NCBI GenBank assembly: GCA_020161265.1 | Contig: JAIUOC010000007.1 | Span: 62,001 to 126,000, forward strand | Direction: 5' to 3' | Source of the DNA: Chloroflexota bacterium | Lineage (GTDB): Bacteria > Chloroflexota > Chloroflexia > Chloroflexales > Herpetosiphonaceae | Length of the DNA: 64,000 nt | In this document: positions 51,426 to 60,667 of the stretch, piece by piece | Position numbering within the stretch: the stretch's first letter is position 1 | Layout of the letters: each line of letters starts with the position of its first letter | Program-made: the position numbers and the translations under genes | Notes under the pieces: generated by a model | Seen by the model: only the letters and a program-made list of their open reading frames with translations | Databases searched by the model: none | Told to the model about the DNA's origin: nothing

Positions 51426-53477
51426 CTATTCAAGCCAAATCAGATAGATCGGCGTTGCCCCAACCAGCCCTGCCGAAACATCCACAAAAGTGATCGTCAG
51501 GGTATGGCCGCTGGCCGCGCTAATAACTGCCCATGGAATCTCAACAAGCTCACCATTACTCGCAAGATCGTAGGTATGTTGAAAAATTACGTTAGCCCCA
51601 TCGCGAATGATAATTCGATCATCGACCAAGGTTGGTTGCAACGAGCTAGGGCTAGCCGAAAGATAAATATGGCCACCAGCCGGAATCGTGGCAGGCAACG
51701 TTGCCGTGAAGCTGGCAAATACTTCGCCCTGTTGCGTCACCACCCGAATGGGAATAGCCGTCGAATTGATCGTAAGCAACGCCAAGAGAGTCATCCGCTG
51801 AACCAACGGGCTATATGAACGATAGGTTGTATCAATGATTAAGGCCGCACCTGAATCAGCAGCAAGTTCATCGACACTCGGCGTAGCACTATTTTGGATG
51901 CCACTGCGAGCACTATCTTCAAGCGGAATCCCAATAACTAACATATCGCCTGAAACTCCGACCCCACGCCCAAAATAATCGCCGGTCGAAACCTGCGAAG
52001 CCTTGAGATAGCTTTGTTGGCTCCAGGTTGTAGCATTCCGCGCATAAACATAGGCGGCTCCGGCTTGGATGGCGTTTGCATCAGCGGTGGGTACTGCACT
52101 ATTTTGCACCCCAGCAATGCCACTATCTTCTTCAGGCGCACCAACCACAATCGTATTAGCATCAATCGCCACACTCATGCCAAAGCGATCACCATCTGTG
52201 ACATTCGATGCTTTGAGGTAGGCTTGTTGGCTCCATGCTCCTGCGTTCTGGGTATAAACAAAGGCAGCTCCAGCGAACGATGCAAGCTCATCAACGATTG
52301 GGCTAGCGCCATGCTGCACGCCCGAGATGCTTGAATCTTCGTAGGGAGCGCCAACCACAATCGTATTGCCAGCGATCGCCAGATGAAAGCCAAACTGATC
52401 GCCAGGCGTAACCTGTGAGGCCTTAACAAAGACTTGCGGACTCCAGGTTGAGCCACTGCGGGTAAATACAAAGACTGCCCCTGCTGCCAGAGCCGCCTCA
52501 TTGACCAAGGCTATAGCGCTATTTTGCACTCCCGTATGGCTACTATCCTCACCTGGTGCACCAACGATCACCGTATCGCCAGCTACTGCAACACTCCACC
52601 CAAACACATCATCATTATCGATTTGGGCGGCTTTAAGGTAGGCTTGTTGACTCCAAGTTGAGCCAGTGCGCACAAACACATAGGCCGCACCTGCAGCGGT
52701 AGCCGCTTCATTGACGGTCGGCGTAGCACTATTTTGCACGCCAACGATATTGCTATCCTCGCCATAAGCTCCAACCACAATCGTGTTTGAAGCCAAACCC
52801 ACGCTCCAGCCAAACCAATCACCAGCCGTAACTTGTGAGGCTTTGAAGTACGCTTGTTGGCTCCAAGTGGAGCCAGTGCGCACAAATATATAGGCTGCGC
52901 CAGCCCCACCAAGATCATTATTGACGGTCGGTGTCGCACTATTTTGCACGCCAACCGTACTGCTGCTCTCTCTCGGTGAGCCAACCACAATCGTATCGCC
53001 AGCGATCGCCACGCTCCAACCAAATTGATCATTGGCGGTTACCTCAGAGGCTTTGAGGTAAGCCTGTTGCTGCCAGCCAGCACTCCCGCGCACAAACACA
53101 TAGGCGGCACCTGCTTGTGCAGCCAAAGCATTGATGGTCGGCGTAGCACTATTTTGCACGCCCGCTAAACTGCTTGACTCGGCTGGAACGCCAACCACCA
53201 CCGTATCGCCGGAGATTGCCACACTCGCGCCAAAGCTATCGCCAGCCGAAACTTGGGCGGCCTTCAAATATGCTGCTTGAAATTTGGAGCCAGTGATCGC
53301 CGTGGTTGGTGCAAGCAGGCCTTGAATTGCCGCCCAATCGGCTGAAGTTAAGCGCTCCGTTCCCTCGGCACGTGGAGCTTGGGCGGCGATTCGCGGCAAT
53401 CCAAGGCCAAAACTGATGCTGATCAACAATAATCCAAGCAGCATGCGGGTATAGATGATTGGTTTTGGTGTGCTCAT
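51426..53477 (-). CDS. Secreted FG-GAP beta-propeller protein with novel C-terminal domain
   Basis: A 683-residue exported protein. A signal sequence (MLLGLLLISISFGLGLP) is followed by a small N-terminal segment and seven repeats of about 68-70 residues (about 60-545). Each contains F-G-x-S/H-V/L-A-I/V-A/D-G-D/N-T-I/V-V-V-G-A/S-P-x-E-D/E-S and a following AAYVFVR-type strand. This is the FG-GAP repeat of integrin-like beta-propellers, though each repeat also carries a linker V-Q-N-S-A-T-P-T-V. The last 130 residues (about 554-683) begin SYSPLVQRM and end GATPIYLIWLE; they are clearly homologous to the C-terminus of the VCBS protein at 57841. It lies 100 bases after the BTAD regulator on the same strand. 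Start supported by AAAGGA seven bases before ATG. Confidence 0.83.
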   Translation of the reverse strand: MSTPKPIIYTRMLLGLLLISISFGLGLPRIAAQAPRAEGTERLTSADWAAIQGLLAPTTAITGSKFQAAYLKAAQVSAGDSFGASVAISGDTVVVGVPAESSSLAGVQNSATPTINALAAQAGAAYVFVRGSAGWQQQAYLKASEVTANDQFGWSVAIAGDTIVVGSPRESSSTVGVQNSATPTVNNDLGGAGAAYIFVRTGSTWSQQAYFKASQVTAGDWFGWSVGLASNTIVVGAYGEDSNIVGVQNSATPTVNEAATAAGAAYVFVRTGSTWSQQAYLKAAQIDNDDVFGWSVAVAGDTVIVGAPGEDSSHTGVQNSAIALVNEAALAAGAVFVFTRSGSTWSPQVFVKASQVTPGDQFGFHLAIAGNTIVVGAPYEDSSISGVQHGASPIVDELASFAGAAFVYTQNAGAWSQQAYLKASNVTDGDRFGMSVAIDANTIVVGAPEEDSGIAGVQNSAVPTADANAIQAGAAYVYARNATTWSQQSYLKASQVSTGDYFGRGVGVSGDMLVIGIPLEDSARSGIQNSATPSVDELAADSGAALIIDTTYRSYSPLVQRMTLLALLTINSTAIPIRVVTQQGEVFASFTATLPATIPAGGHIYLSASPSSLQPTLVDDRIIIRDGANVIFQHTYDLASNGELVEIPWAVISAASGHTLTITFVDVSAGLVGATPIYLIWLE
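51850..53290 (-). repeat. Seven FG-GAP-coding tandem repeats (about 205-213 bp)
   Basis: DNA repeats of about 70 codons are visible from recurring blocks such as ACTATTTTGCACGCC near 52730, 52940 and 53150. Similarity is highest among the middle units, pointing to recent duplication or conversion. Confidence 0.75.
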
Positions 53478-53529
53478 AAATGATTCCTTTAATCATGGAG
53501 CCAGCTAACTCGCGCCAGTCTAACTCGCG

Positions 53530-53560
53530 CCCGTAATCGGATCGTAAACACGATTACGGG
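53530..53560 (-). terminator. Hairpin between the BTAD regulator and the FG-GAP gene
   Basis: CCCGTAATCG pairs with CGATTACGGG (10 bp, 11-base loop), 18 bases past the regulator's stop. There is no T-run, so it may separate or tune the two genes rather than end transcription. Confidence 0.5.
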
Positions 53561-53577
53561 CTGATTGCAGGGTTCAA

Positions 53578-56541
53578 TTACGCTAATAGATGAGCTTGCC
53601 CAAGCTGGGTGCGCAACGTTGCGGCCTCTGATCGGGCGGTGATTGACCCAGCCTGATCGCCCAGTACCCGCAGAATCTGGCTAAGGGTAGTCAGGGCATA
53701 GGCTTTGGTCGGCAAATCATGAATTGCAGTGGTATGCTGAATGGCTTGAATTGCAATTTGATAGGCAGTTTGGTAATCTGCTTGTTCGTGCCACGCCGCC
53801 GCCAGATTACTCAAGCTAATGCCCTCACCCCAACGATCGCCAATCCGTTGGCGAATGCTTAATGCCTTTTGATAATAATCGATTGCACGAACTGAATCAC
53901 CCTGAGCATGCACCACAGCTCCCAGATTATTCAGGGTCAAAGCCTCACCCCAACCATCCTCAATCGCTTGACAAGGCGTCAACACCGCCGCCAATTGCTC
54001 CCAAGCAGGTTGATGATCACCCTTAGCAAGCGCAATTAAGGCCAAGGTATTTTGGGCCAAATTAATACTCCGTTGATCGTGAAGCAACCGATAAAACGCC
54101 AACGCCTGCTCGTGGTAGCGCAACGCCACGGAATAATTGCCTTGGAGATAGGCCAAAAAGCCCAAACTACGCAGCGCATGGGCATAGACCTGCTTCAACG
54201 GCAACGGTTTGGCAATCGCGATCGAGCGCTGAAGGCTTTGTTCGGCGGCAGCAAACAACCCATAATTACGTTGGGCGATGCCAATTTGCAACAAACAGGC
54301 GGCTATCTGCTGTGGAATATCAAGCGTCTGAGCTAAATCCAAGGCCTGTTGCCCAACCTGCTCAGCAGTCCGATAATCCGCTGCTGCATTGAAATGGCTG
54401 GCGAGCGCAATCGTCAAGCGCATCAGCAGGCGTTGTTGCTGGAGGCTGGTTGGTTGACGTTGAATCTGGGTGATGCTGGTTTGCAGCACGCGAATCGCCT
54501 CGTGATACAAGCCTAAAAGATCATAGAGTTGCGATAAACCTGCCAGACTTGCATGCACCAAATGGGTTGCGCTATGTTCAACCGCCCAAAGCCAAGCCTG
54601 ACGAATATTATCAAGATCGTCGCGTAACAGCCGAACGCTCGCTTGTGGTTGCGAGCCACTGAGCGCCGAAGTATGCCGCCGAAGCATGGCCAAGTAGTAA
54701 ATACTATGGCGTTTTGCAGTCGTTACAGCGGTAGTCGGCATCCGTTGCAATTGTTCATGGGCATAGCGTTGAATCAAACGATGGATCATCGCGCGGCCTG
54801 TATGCTGGGTTAGCCAACTTTTATCGATCAGCTCGCGAATGGTCAGCCGCGAAACTGCGCAAATACTGCGCATCGCCGTGAGCGACCAACTGCCCCGAAA
54901 CAAACTAGCCTGACTGAGCACGCGCTGTTCGTGGCGCGAAAGCAAGCGCCACGAGCCATCAAATACTGCTCGCATGCTGCGATGACGGTCAGGCAAATCA
55001 CGCACGCTGGTTTGCAGAAAATCCATATCCTGCTCAATCGCCGTGGCGATTTCATCCAACCCAAGATAGTGCACCCAACGAGCGGCCAGTTCAATTGCCA
55101 ATGGATTACCATCAAGCATGCGACAAATTCGATCGATCCATTCCAAGCTGGCAGCATCGACCAAGGTTTGACTGGTAGCGTTGGTTCCATGTGCCAGAAA
55201 TAATTGGGCACTGGCTGCGAATGTTTGATCAGCATGTGCCAACGCCAAGCCATGCAGTTGCACCCGCTGCTCAGCTTGAATATTGAGTGGTTCGCGTGAA
55301 GTTACCAGCACCACCACATGCGGGCAAGCATCCAGAATTGCTTGTACATGCAGCGCCTCGTGCACCAAATGCTCAAGATTATCCAACACCAATAAGACCG
55401 AGCGCTGACCAAGGTAATGCAGCAAGGCTGCTTGGGGCGTGTGCAATTGTTGCGATAAGCCCAGCGTCGTCGCGATGGTTGCGCTGATCCGATGGTGATC
55501 GGAAGCGAGCGCTTCGCCAGCACTACCCGCAAAACTCACAAACCATACAGCATCGAAGGCCGCTTGGGCAGCATGAGCATAGGCCAAGGCTAGCGTCGTT
55601 TTGCCGATGCCCCCCAAGCCGAGCAATGTCACCAAACGTTGCTGTTTTTGCTCAATCAAGCTGTGCAAGAGCGCTAATTCATGAGTTCGGCCAATCAATG
55701 GTTTGCTTCGTTCAGGCAAGGTTTTTAGGGTTGGATTAGGCTGAGGCAGAGCGGTCGAAGTTGTGATTAAACGCTGATAAAGCGCTTGGGTCTCCGAATC
55801 AGGGCCAATCCCCAGCTCGCGCTCAAGCGTTCGTTGGCAGAGCAAATACTGTTCGCGTAGCATACTCTGATGGCCCAACTCGGCAAAACTAATCATTAAG
55901 CGCCGATGAGCCTGCTCATGCCAAGGTAAATGCAGCAATTGGGCGGTTGAAAGCCGCTGAACCTCATGAAAATCGCGCATTCGCAGGGCATGCTCGGCTA
56001 AAACATCGTAGGCCAGCAGCAGTTGTTGATGTCGCGCCTCGCGCTGACGTTCCAGCCAAGCATCAAAGCCACTACTCGCCTCAATCGCAAAGGGAGTCAA
56101 CAAATCGCCCTGATACAACCCAACCGCGCTCGTTAATTGTTCAATACAAGCAACGCAAATCACCTCATGCTCATGGTTATGGGTGTGATAGGCAGCGATT
56201 GCTTGATCAAACCGCCAGACATCAACCTTCAATTCGGGCCATGCTTGGGCTTGCAGCACAATTCGCGCCCGATCTGCCACCAACAACGGTGCACGCTCAG
56301 GCAAGGCCTGATACAACGGATGCAGGCTTTGTTGTAATTGCGAGAAGGTTACGCGCAAATTGGTGCGAGCTTTGCTACTCGAATAATCTTCCCAAAGCAA
56401 GCTTGCCAGCTCATCACGCGCCCACTGGCGACGCGGATCAAGCCAGATAATCGCCAAAAGTGCGCGAACTTTATTCGAGCGAAATTGCAGCGGTTGATCG
56501 TTGAATGTGGCACGCACAAGGCCAAAAAAGCAAAACTGCAT
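53578..56541 (-). CDS. BTAD-STAND-TPR transcriptional regulator (SARP/AfsR-like)
   Basis: A 987-residue regulator. An N-terminal OmpR-like winged helix (about 1-95, starting FCFFGLVRATFNDQPLQFRS) is followed by a bacterial transcriptional activation domain (about 100-250) with GLYQGDLLTPF and the helix HEQAHRRLMISFAELGHQ. A STAND ATPase follows (about 280-600; Walker A LLGLGGIGKTTLALAYA near 310, Walker B VLLVLDNLEHL near 385, REPL sensor). TPR repeats occupy about 640-985, including the clear pair ALRYHEQALAFYR and AIDYYQKALSIRQRIGD. This is the classic AfsR/SARP-type layout: the winged helix and BTAD bind promoters, the STAND and TPR parts sense a signal. It probably controls the secreted propeller genes on both sides; that is inferred from position. 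Confidence 0.9.
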   Translation of the reverse strand: MQFCFFGLVRATFNDQPLQFRSNKVRALLAIIWLDPRRQWARDELASLLWEDYSSSKARTNLRVTFSQLQQSLHPLYQALPERAPLLVADRARIVLQAQAWPELKVDVWRFDQAIAAYHTHNHEHEVICVACIEQLTSAVGLYQGDLLTPFAIEASSGFDAWLERQREARHQQLLLAYDVLAEHALRMRDFHEVQRLSTAQLLHLPWHEQAHRRLMISFAELGHQSMLREQYLLCQRTLERELGIGPDSETQALYQRLITTSTALPQPNPTLKTLPERSKPLIGRTHELALLHSLIEQKQQRLVTLLGLGGIGKTTLALAYAHAAQAAFDAVWFVSFAGSAGEALASDHHRISATIATTLGLSQQLHTPQAALLHYLGQRSVLLVLDNLEHLVHEALHVQAILDACPHVVVLVTSREPLNIQAEQRVQLHGLALAHADQTFAASAQLFLAHGTNATSQTLVDAASLEWIDRICRMLDGNPLAIELAARWVHYLGLDEIATAIEQDMDFLQTSVRDLPDRHRSMRAVFDGSWRLLSRHEQRVLSQASLFRGSWSLTAMRSICAVSRLTIRELIDKSWLTQHTGRAMIHRLIQRYAHEQLQRMPTTAVTTAKRHSIYYLAMLRRHTSALSGSQPQASVRLLRDDLDNIRQAWLWAVEHSATHLVHASLAGLSQLYDLLGLYHEAIRVLQTSITQIQRQPTSLQQQRLLMRLTIALASHFNAAADYRTAEQVGQQALDLAQTLDIPQQIAACLLQIGIAQRNYGLFAAAEQSLQRSIAIAKPLPLKQVYAHALRSLGFLAYLQGNYSVALRYHEQALAFYRLLHDQRSINLAQNTLALIALAKGDHQPAWEQLAAVLTPCQAIEDGWGEALTLNNLGAVVHAQGDSVRAIDYYQKALSIRQRIGDRWGEGISLSNLAAAWHEQADYQTAYQIAIQAIQHTTAIHDLPTKAYALTTLSQILRVLGDQAGSITARSEAATLRTQLGQAHLLA

Positions 56542-56671
56542 GATCCATGTCCTTCGGTGATTACGGATTGACTACGCTCGGACGCTAAGCTGCATTCTTA
56601 AAAAATTTGGGTGCATGCCCTCACCCCGAATTTATTCAAAACCGATTCTTGAACACTGGAGGATACCCCTG

Positions 56672-57790
56672 ATGAACACACGACCACAAGCCCCGCAATC
56701 AAGCGCCCATGAACCAAACACGCGCACATTTGGCCACGATTGGCAGACCGATTTTAGCCGTCAGCTGGTTGATTATCGCGAGTTCACGCTGGGCAATCCA
56801 CGACGCGATGGTATTCCACCGATCGATCAGCCGCAATTTGAGTCGATTGATCAAGCCAATGGTTGGCTCAGCCCTGATGATCCTGTTTTAGTCGTATCCA
56901 ACCAGCAGCACATCACAATCTACCCGCTGCAAATCTTGATGTGGCATGAAATTGTGAACGATTGGCTTGGCCAGCTGCCAATTGCCGTGACCTTTTGCCC
57001 ATTATGCAATATTGGTGTTGTGTTCGAGCGCCAAATTGCCGACCAACGATTAACCTTTGGCGTTTCAGGTTTGCTACGCAAAAGTGATTTAGTAATGTGG
57101 GACCGGCAAACCGAATCGTTGTGGCAACAAGCAACGGGCTTGGGTTTGGTTGGCCATTTTGCCGGAAGCCAACTCCAAATGCTGCCAAGCCTCTTGGTTG
57201 CATGGCAGATTGCCCGTGAGCAAACCCCGACCAGCCGTGTGCTATCGCGTCAAACTGGCTTTCGGCGCAGCTATGGCCAAAATCCTTATATTGCCTACGA
57301 TCAACAAACCACTCCATGGCTACTACAACAACGCCCCAATCCTCAACTACCAGCGCTGGAACGGGTGGTTGGTTTGGTGCTTGGTAACGCTGCGCTCGCT
57401 TATCCCTTCAGTATTTTAGCACGTCGGCTGGTGATTAACGATCACTATCTGGATACTTCGATCGCAATTTTCTATCAAGCAGGCATGGCTTCGGCGGTCG
57501 ATGCTGCCACCATCGCCCAATCGCATGCAACTGGAATGGGCACGGCTTGGCTGCGCCAATTAGATGGCATGCTGCTGAGCTTTGAATGGCGTGAGCAAGC
57601 GATTTACGACCACCAAACCAACAGTCGTTGGGATATTAGCGGGCGAGCGCTAGCAGGCCCACTGCAAGGGCGACAACTTAGCCCAATTATTCATGGCAAC
57701 CATTTTTGGTTTGCCTTCGCAGCATTGATTGGTGAGCAAACCCAAACCCTGCGGCTCTACTCCGATATTGATGCGCTGGATACGGTTTGA
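56672..57790 (+). CDS. DUF3179 family protein
   Basis: A 372-residue protein. The DUF3179 hallmark is clear: IYPLQILMWHEIVNDWLG, then PIAVTFCPLCNIGVVFER and GVSGLLRKSDLVMWDRQTES, followed by RQTGFRRSYGQNPY. The C-P-L-C pair could bind metal. There is no signal peptide, and family function is unknown to me. The ATG at 56672 is preferred over the ORF's first ATG because TGGAGG lies nine bases before it. It heads a two-gene unit with the secreted VCBS protein (50-base gap) and diverges from the BTAD regulator, which may control it. Confidence 0.87.
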   Translation: MNTRPQAPQSSAHEPNTRTFGHDWQTDFSRQLVDYREFTLGNPRRDGIPPIDQPQFESIDQANGWLSPDDPVLVVSNQQHITIYPLQILMWHEIVNDWLGQLPIAVTFCPLCNIGVVFERQIADQRLTFGVSGLLRKSDLVMWDRQTESLWQQATGLGLVGHFAGSQLQMLPSLLVAWQIAREQTPTSRVLSRQTGFRRSYGQNPYIAYDQQTTPWLLQQRPNPQLPALERVVGLVLGNAALAYPFSILARRLVINDHYLDTSIAIFYQAGMASAVDAATIAQSHATGMGTAWLRQLDGMLLSFEWREQAIYDHQTNSRWDISGRALAGPLQGRQLSPIIHGNHFWFAFAALIGEQTQTLRLYSDIDALDTV

Positions 57791-57840
57791 TTACGCTCAC
57801 ACCCTATGCTTACCGCAGTGAAACCTTTGGAGGAAAATTA

Positions 57841-60459
57841 ATGGCTATTTCGCTCAAAATACTTAGCGGTTTGCTCATGGCAGCGCTGTTGATCACCATC
57901 ATGCAGCATCCCAAAGCTCAAGCAGTTCCAGCCGCCACAATTGAGTTTGATCCGGTGGTAACTTATCCCACAACCGGCAGCGGGGCATTTGTGGCAACTG
58001 GCGATTTCAATCGCGATGGCGTGGCTGATCTCGCGGCAACCTCACGAGCCACCAATGAAATTAATGTGTTACTTGGCAATAGTGATGGCACATTTGCCGC
58101 AACCGTAGCTTATGCAACTGGCAATTTTCCAATCTCAGTCGCCGTAAGCGATGTCAACCACGATGGCAACGACGATTTGGCGGTGGTTAATTTTGGCTCA
58201 GCTTCGGTCTCGTTGTTGCTTGGAACAGGCACAGGCAGTTTCAACGCGGCAGTTAATCTGCCAACGGTTGGCGCACCAGAATCAATTCAAATTGCCGATC
58301 TGAATCGTGATGGTCACCCCGACCTAGTTGTTGGCGGATTAACAGCAACCAATAATGTTGGGGTTGCGCTTGGCAATGGTAGTGGCGGGTTCGCCAGTCC
58401 CTTGCTGAGCACAGTTGGCGGCGGGGGCTATGGCCTAACCGTGGCCGATTTTAACCACGACAATCGGATGGATGTAGCCAAAACGATCTATACCGACAAA
58501 GCTTTTACCGTTGGTTTCGGCAATGGCGCAGGCGGATTCACTGGCGCAATCAATTATCCATTGAGCGATCTTCCCTATGGCATCGTGCATGGCGATTGGA
58601 ACCACGATGGCAACCGCGATTTGGCAATCGTGATCCGCCCGCCAACCAATCAGGTCGCGGTAGTATTTGGCAGTGCCACTGGTAGTTTCGGCACACCAAC
58701 CTACTATCCAGTTGGCCCAACCCCCGAATGGCTCACCGCCAGCGATCTTGATAACGATGGCAACCTCGATCTCGCGGTGGCGACGATCAGCGGCAATGTG
58801 TGGGTCTTGCAAGGCAGCAGTAACGGCATATTTCATGACGCAGGCTCATTTAGCGGGGCATTTGTGCCACGGGCGGTTGCCGCTGCCGATTTCAACCGCG
58901 ATGGCCGCAACGATGTAGTCACCAGCAACGAAGGTGCAATCGTTGGGGTTTTGCTGAACCGCAGCGATAGCCAATGTGGTGGCGTTGGCTTTAGCGCAAC
59001 GACCACAGCGATTGGAGCCGAAACCTTAGTTGGCAGCACCACCAGCGATATGAATAACGATGGTGATCTCGATTTGGTAATCGCCAACCCAAGCACCAAC
59101 AGCATCATTATTCGCTATGATAATGGCACTGGCTCGTTTAGCAGCGCCATCAGTATCAGCCTTGGGCTGCAACCATCCGATGTAGCGGTGGGTGATATCA
59201 ACCGCGATGGCCGCAACGATTTGATTGTGGCCGCCTTTTTGGCCAATCAAGCGCTTGTGCTGCTGAATAATGGCGCTGGAAATTTCACCACCACCAGCTA
59301 TCCAACGCCCTTTAATCCAGTGGAAATAACAATTGCCGATTTCAATAACGATGGCAGCCCTGATTTTGCCAGCGCCAACTACAATGCCAATTCGATTAGC
59401 GTGCGCATGGGCAATGGCAGCGGTGCTTTTGGTGCGGCAACTGATTATGCAAGCGACGCGCATCCCTTCAAACTCACCAGTGTTGACCTTGATCGCGATG
59501 GCGCGATCGATCTGGCGTGGGTTAATTATGTGGCGAATACCCTGAGCGTTCGCTTGAACAATGGCAATGGCACGTTTGACCCAACCATCAACACGGCGGT
59601 TGGGGTTGGCCCAACCTCGGTGAGCTTTGGCGATTGGAATCGTGATGGCATTGCCGATGCAGCGGTCACCAATCGTAGCGCCCACACACTTTCGATTTTG
59701 CGCGGCACAGGCACAGGAGCATTCAGCGTTACCGCCACCATGCCCAGTAATCTGTTGCCGATGGATGTCTTGAGCCACGATTTCAATCTTGATGGGCGGC
59801 TCGATTTAGCGGTATCGTATACCTCAGAATCAAGTGTCACGATTGCCCGTGGCAATGGCGATGGAACCTTTGCTGCGCTCAGTGGTTTTGGCCCACGGGT
59901 TGCCAACCGCGGCTTAAGTGCTGGCGACTTTAATCACGATGGCAAGATCGATCTGGCGGGAGCTAATTATCTCTCGAACACCTTGGTCGTGCTGTTGAAT
60001 AGTTGTCCAGCTGCGCCACCACCAACCCCAACCCCCAGCATAACCCCAACACCGAGCGCCAGCAGTCAACGATCGGCCTATCTGCCCCTAGTCTCGCTAC
60101 GTCAAATCAGCGTTTTGGCAACGCTCAATGATCAAGCGATTCCGATTCGCCCAATCACTGTCCAAGGCGAAACCTACTATACAACCACGATTCAGCTTGC
60201 CACAAGCCTACCACCAGGCGGCAAATTCTATTTTTCATCATCACCACAGAGCATTCAGCCAATCCAGGTTGATGATGAACTGGTGGTGCGAATCAACGGC
60301 CAAGTGCAATTTAGCCAGATCGCTACAACGCCAGTAATCGTGGAAATTCCCCGTGCGACGCTTGAAACGTGGGTAGGTCAACCGCTTGAAATTGCCTTTC
60401 GCGATGTCTATGGATCGCTGGTTGGCAGTAGTCCCATTTGGCTCATTTGGGTTCCTTAG
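57841..60459 (+). CDS. Secreted VCBS/FG-GAP repeat protein with novel C-terminal domain
   Basis: An 872-residue exported protein. A signal peptide (SLKILSGLLMAALLITIMQ) is followed by some 13-14 repeats (about 50-715) of the VCBS/FG-GAP type. Each has DFNRDGVADLA-like calcium loops (D-x-N/D-x-D-G-x-x-D-L) and a G-N-G-x-G-x-F strand, predicting one or two seven-bladed propellers. A Thr-Pro linker (about 725-742) leads to SAYLPLVSLRQ and a beta domain of about 125 residues ending SSPIWLIWVP. This domain is homologous to the end of the FG-GAP protein at 51426. The ATG at 57841 follows GGAGG by seven bases. Likely a calcium-stabilised adhesion or display protein retained at the surface by its C-terminal domain. 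Confidence 0.85.
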   Translation: MAISLKILSGLLMAALLITIMQHPKAQAVPAATIEFDPVVTYPTTGSGAFVATGDFNRDGVADLAATSRATNEINVLLGNSDGTFAATVAYATGNFPISVAVSDVNHDGNDDLAVVNFGSASVSLLLGTGTGSFNAAVNLPTVGAPESIQIADLNRDGHPDLVVGGLTATNNVGVALGNGSGGFASPLLSTVGGGGYGLTVADFNHDNRMDVAKTIYTDKAFTVGFGNGAGGFTGAINYPLSDLPYGIVHGDWNHDGNRDLAIVIRPPTNQVAVVFGSATGSFGTPTYYPVGPTPEWLTASDLDNDGNLDLAVATISGNVWVLQGSSNGIFHDAGSFSGAFVPRAVAAADFNRDGRNDVVTSNEGAIVGVLLNRSDSQCGGVGFSATTTAIGAETLVGSTTSDMNNDGDLDLVIANPSTNSIIIRYDNGTGSFSSAISISLGLQPSDVAVGDINRDGRNDLIVAAFLANQALVLLNNGAGNFTTTSYPTPFNPVEITIADFNNDGSPDFASANYNANSISVRMGNGSGAFGAATDYASDAHPFKLTSVDLDRDGAIDLAWVNYVANTLSVRLNNGNGTFDPTINTAVGVGPTSVSFGDWNRDGIADAAVTNRSAHTLSILRGTGTGAFSVTATMPSNLLPMDVLSHDFNLDGRLDLAVSYTSESSVTIARGNGDGTFAALSGFGPRVANRGLSAGDFNHDGKIDLAGANYLSNTLVVLLNSCPAAPPPTPTPSITPTPSASSQRSAYLPLVSLRQISVLATLNDQAIPIRPITVQGETYYTTTIQLATSLPPGGKFYFSSSPQSIQPIQVDDELVVRINGQVQFSQIATTPVIVEIPRATLETWVGQPLEIAFRDVYGSLVGSSPIWLIWVP

Positions 60460-60477
60460 CGAGATGTCGCTTCCATA

Positions 60478-60552
60478 TTTGATCCACGAAGCAGCCGAAG
60501 GACGAAACCACGAAGAGCACGAAGGCTGTTTTTAGCCACGAATTGCACGAAT
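60478..60552 (+). repeat. Dispersed CCACGAA-type repeat, copy 3
   Basis: TTTGATCCACGAAG opens the element, then ACCACGAAGAGCACGAAG, and AGCCACGAATTGCACGAAT closes it. The ends are nearly identical to the copy after kdpE. Confidence 0.65.
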
Positions 60553-60602
60553 TATTCTTCCGATAGCTCACAGCCTAGAATATCGCTTTGTAGAAACAAG
60601 CA

Positions 60603-60667
60603 AGGGGTCAGGAATGCAGGCTTTGCTTAAACCTGATCCCTGACCCCTAACAACTGGACCCTAAATT
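60603..60667. repeat. C-rich heptamer element, copy 3, forming a hairpin
   Basis: AGGGGTCAGG (60603-60612) pairs with CCTGACCCCT (60639-60648). Heptamers TGATCCC, TGACCCC, TAACAAC, TGGACCC and TAAATTT run from 60634 to the convergent stop. It may also act as the shared terminator of the two convergent genes. Confidence 0.6.

Noticed and set aside
51408..51818. Plus-strand ORF across the start of the FG-GAP gene's 3' end
   Set aside because: Overlaps a conserved C-terminal domain on the other strand and has no plausible start context.
59026..59778. 250-residue minus-strand ORF inside the VCBS gene
   Set aside because: Long open antisense frame created by the repeated calcium-loop codons; no start signal.
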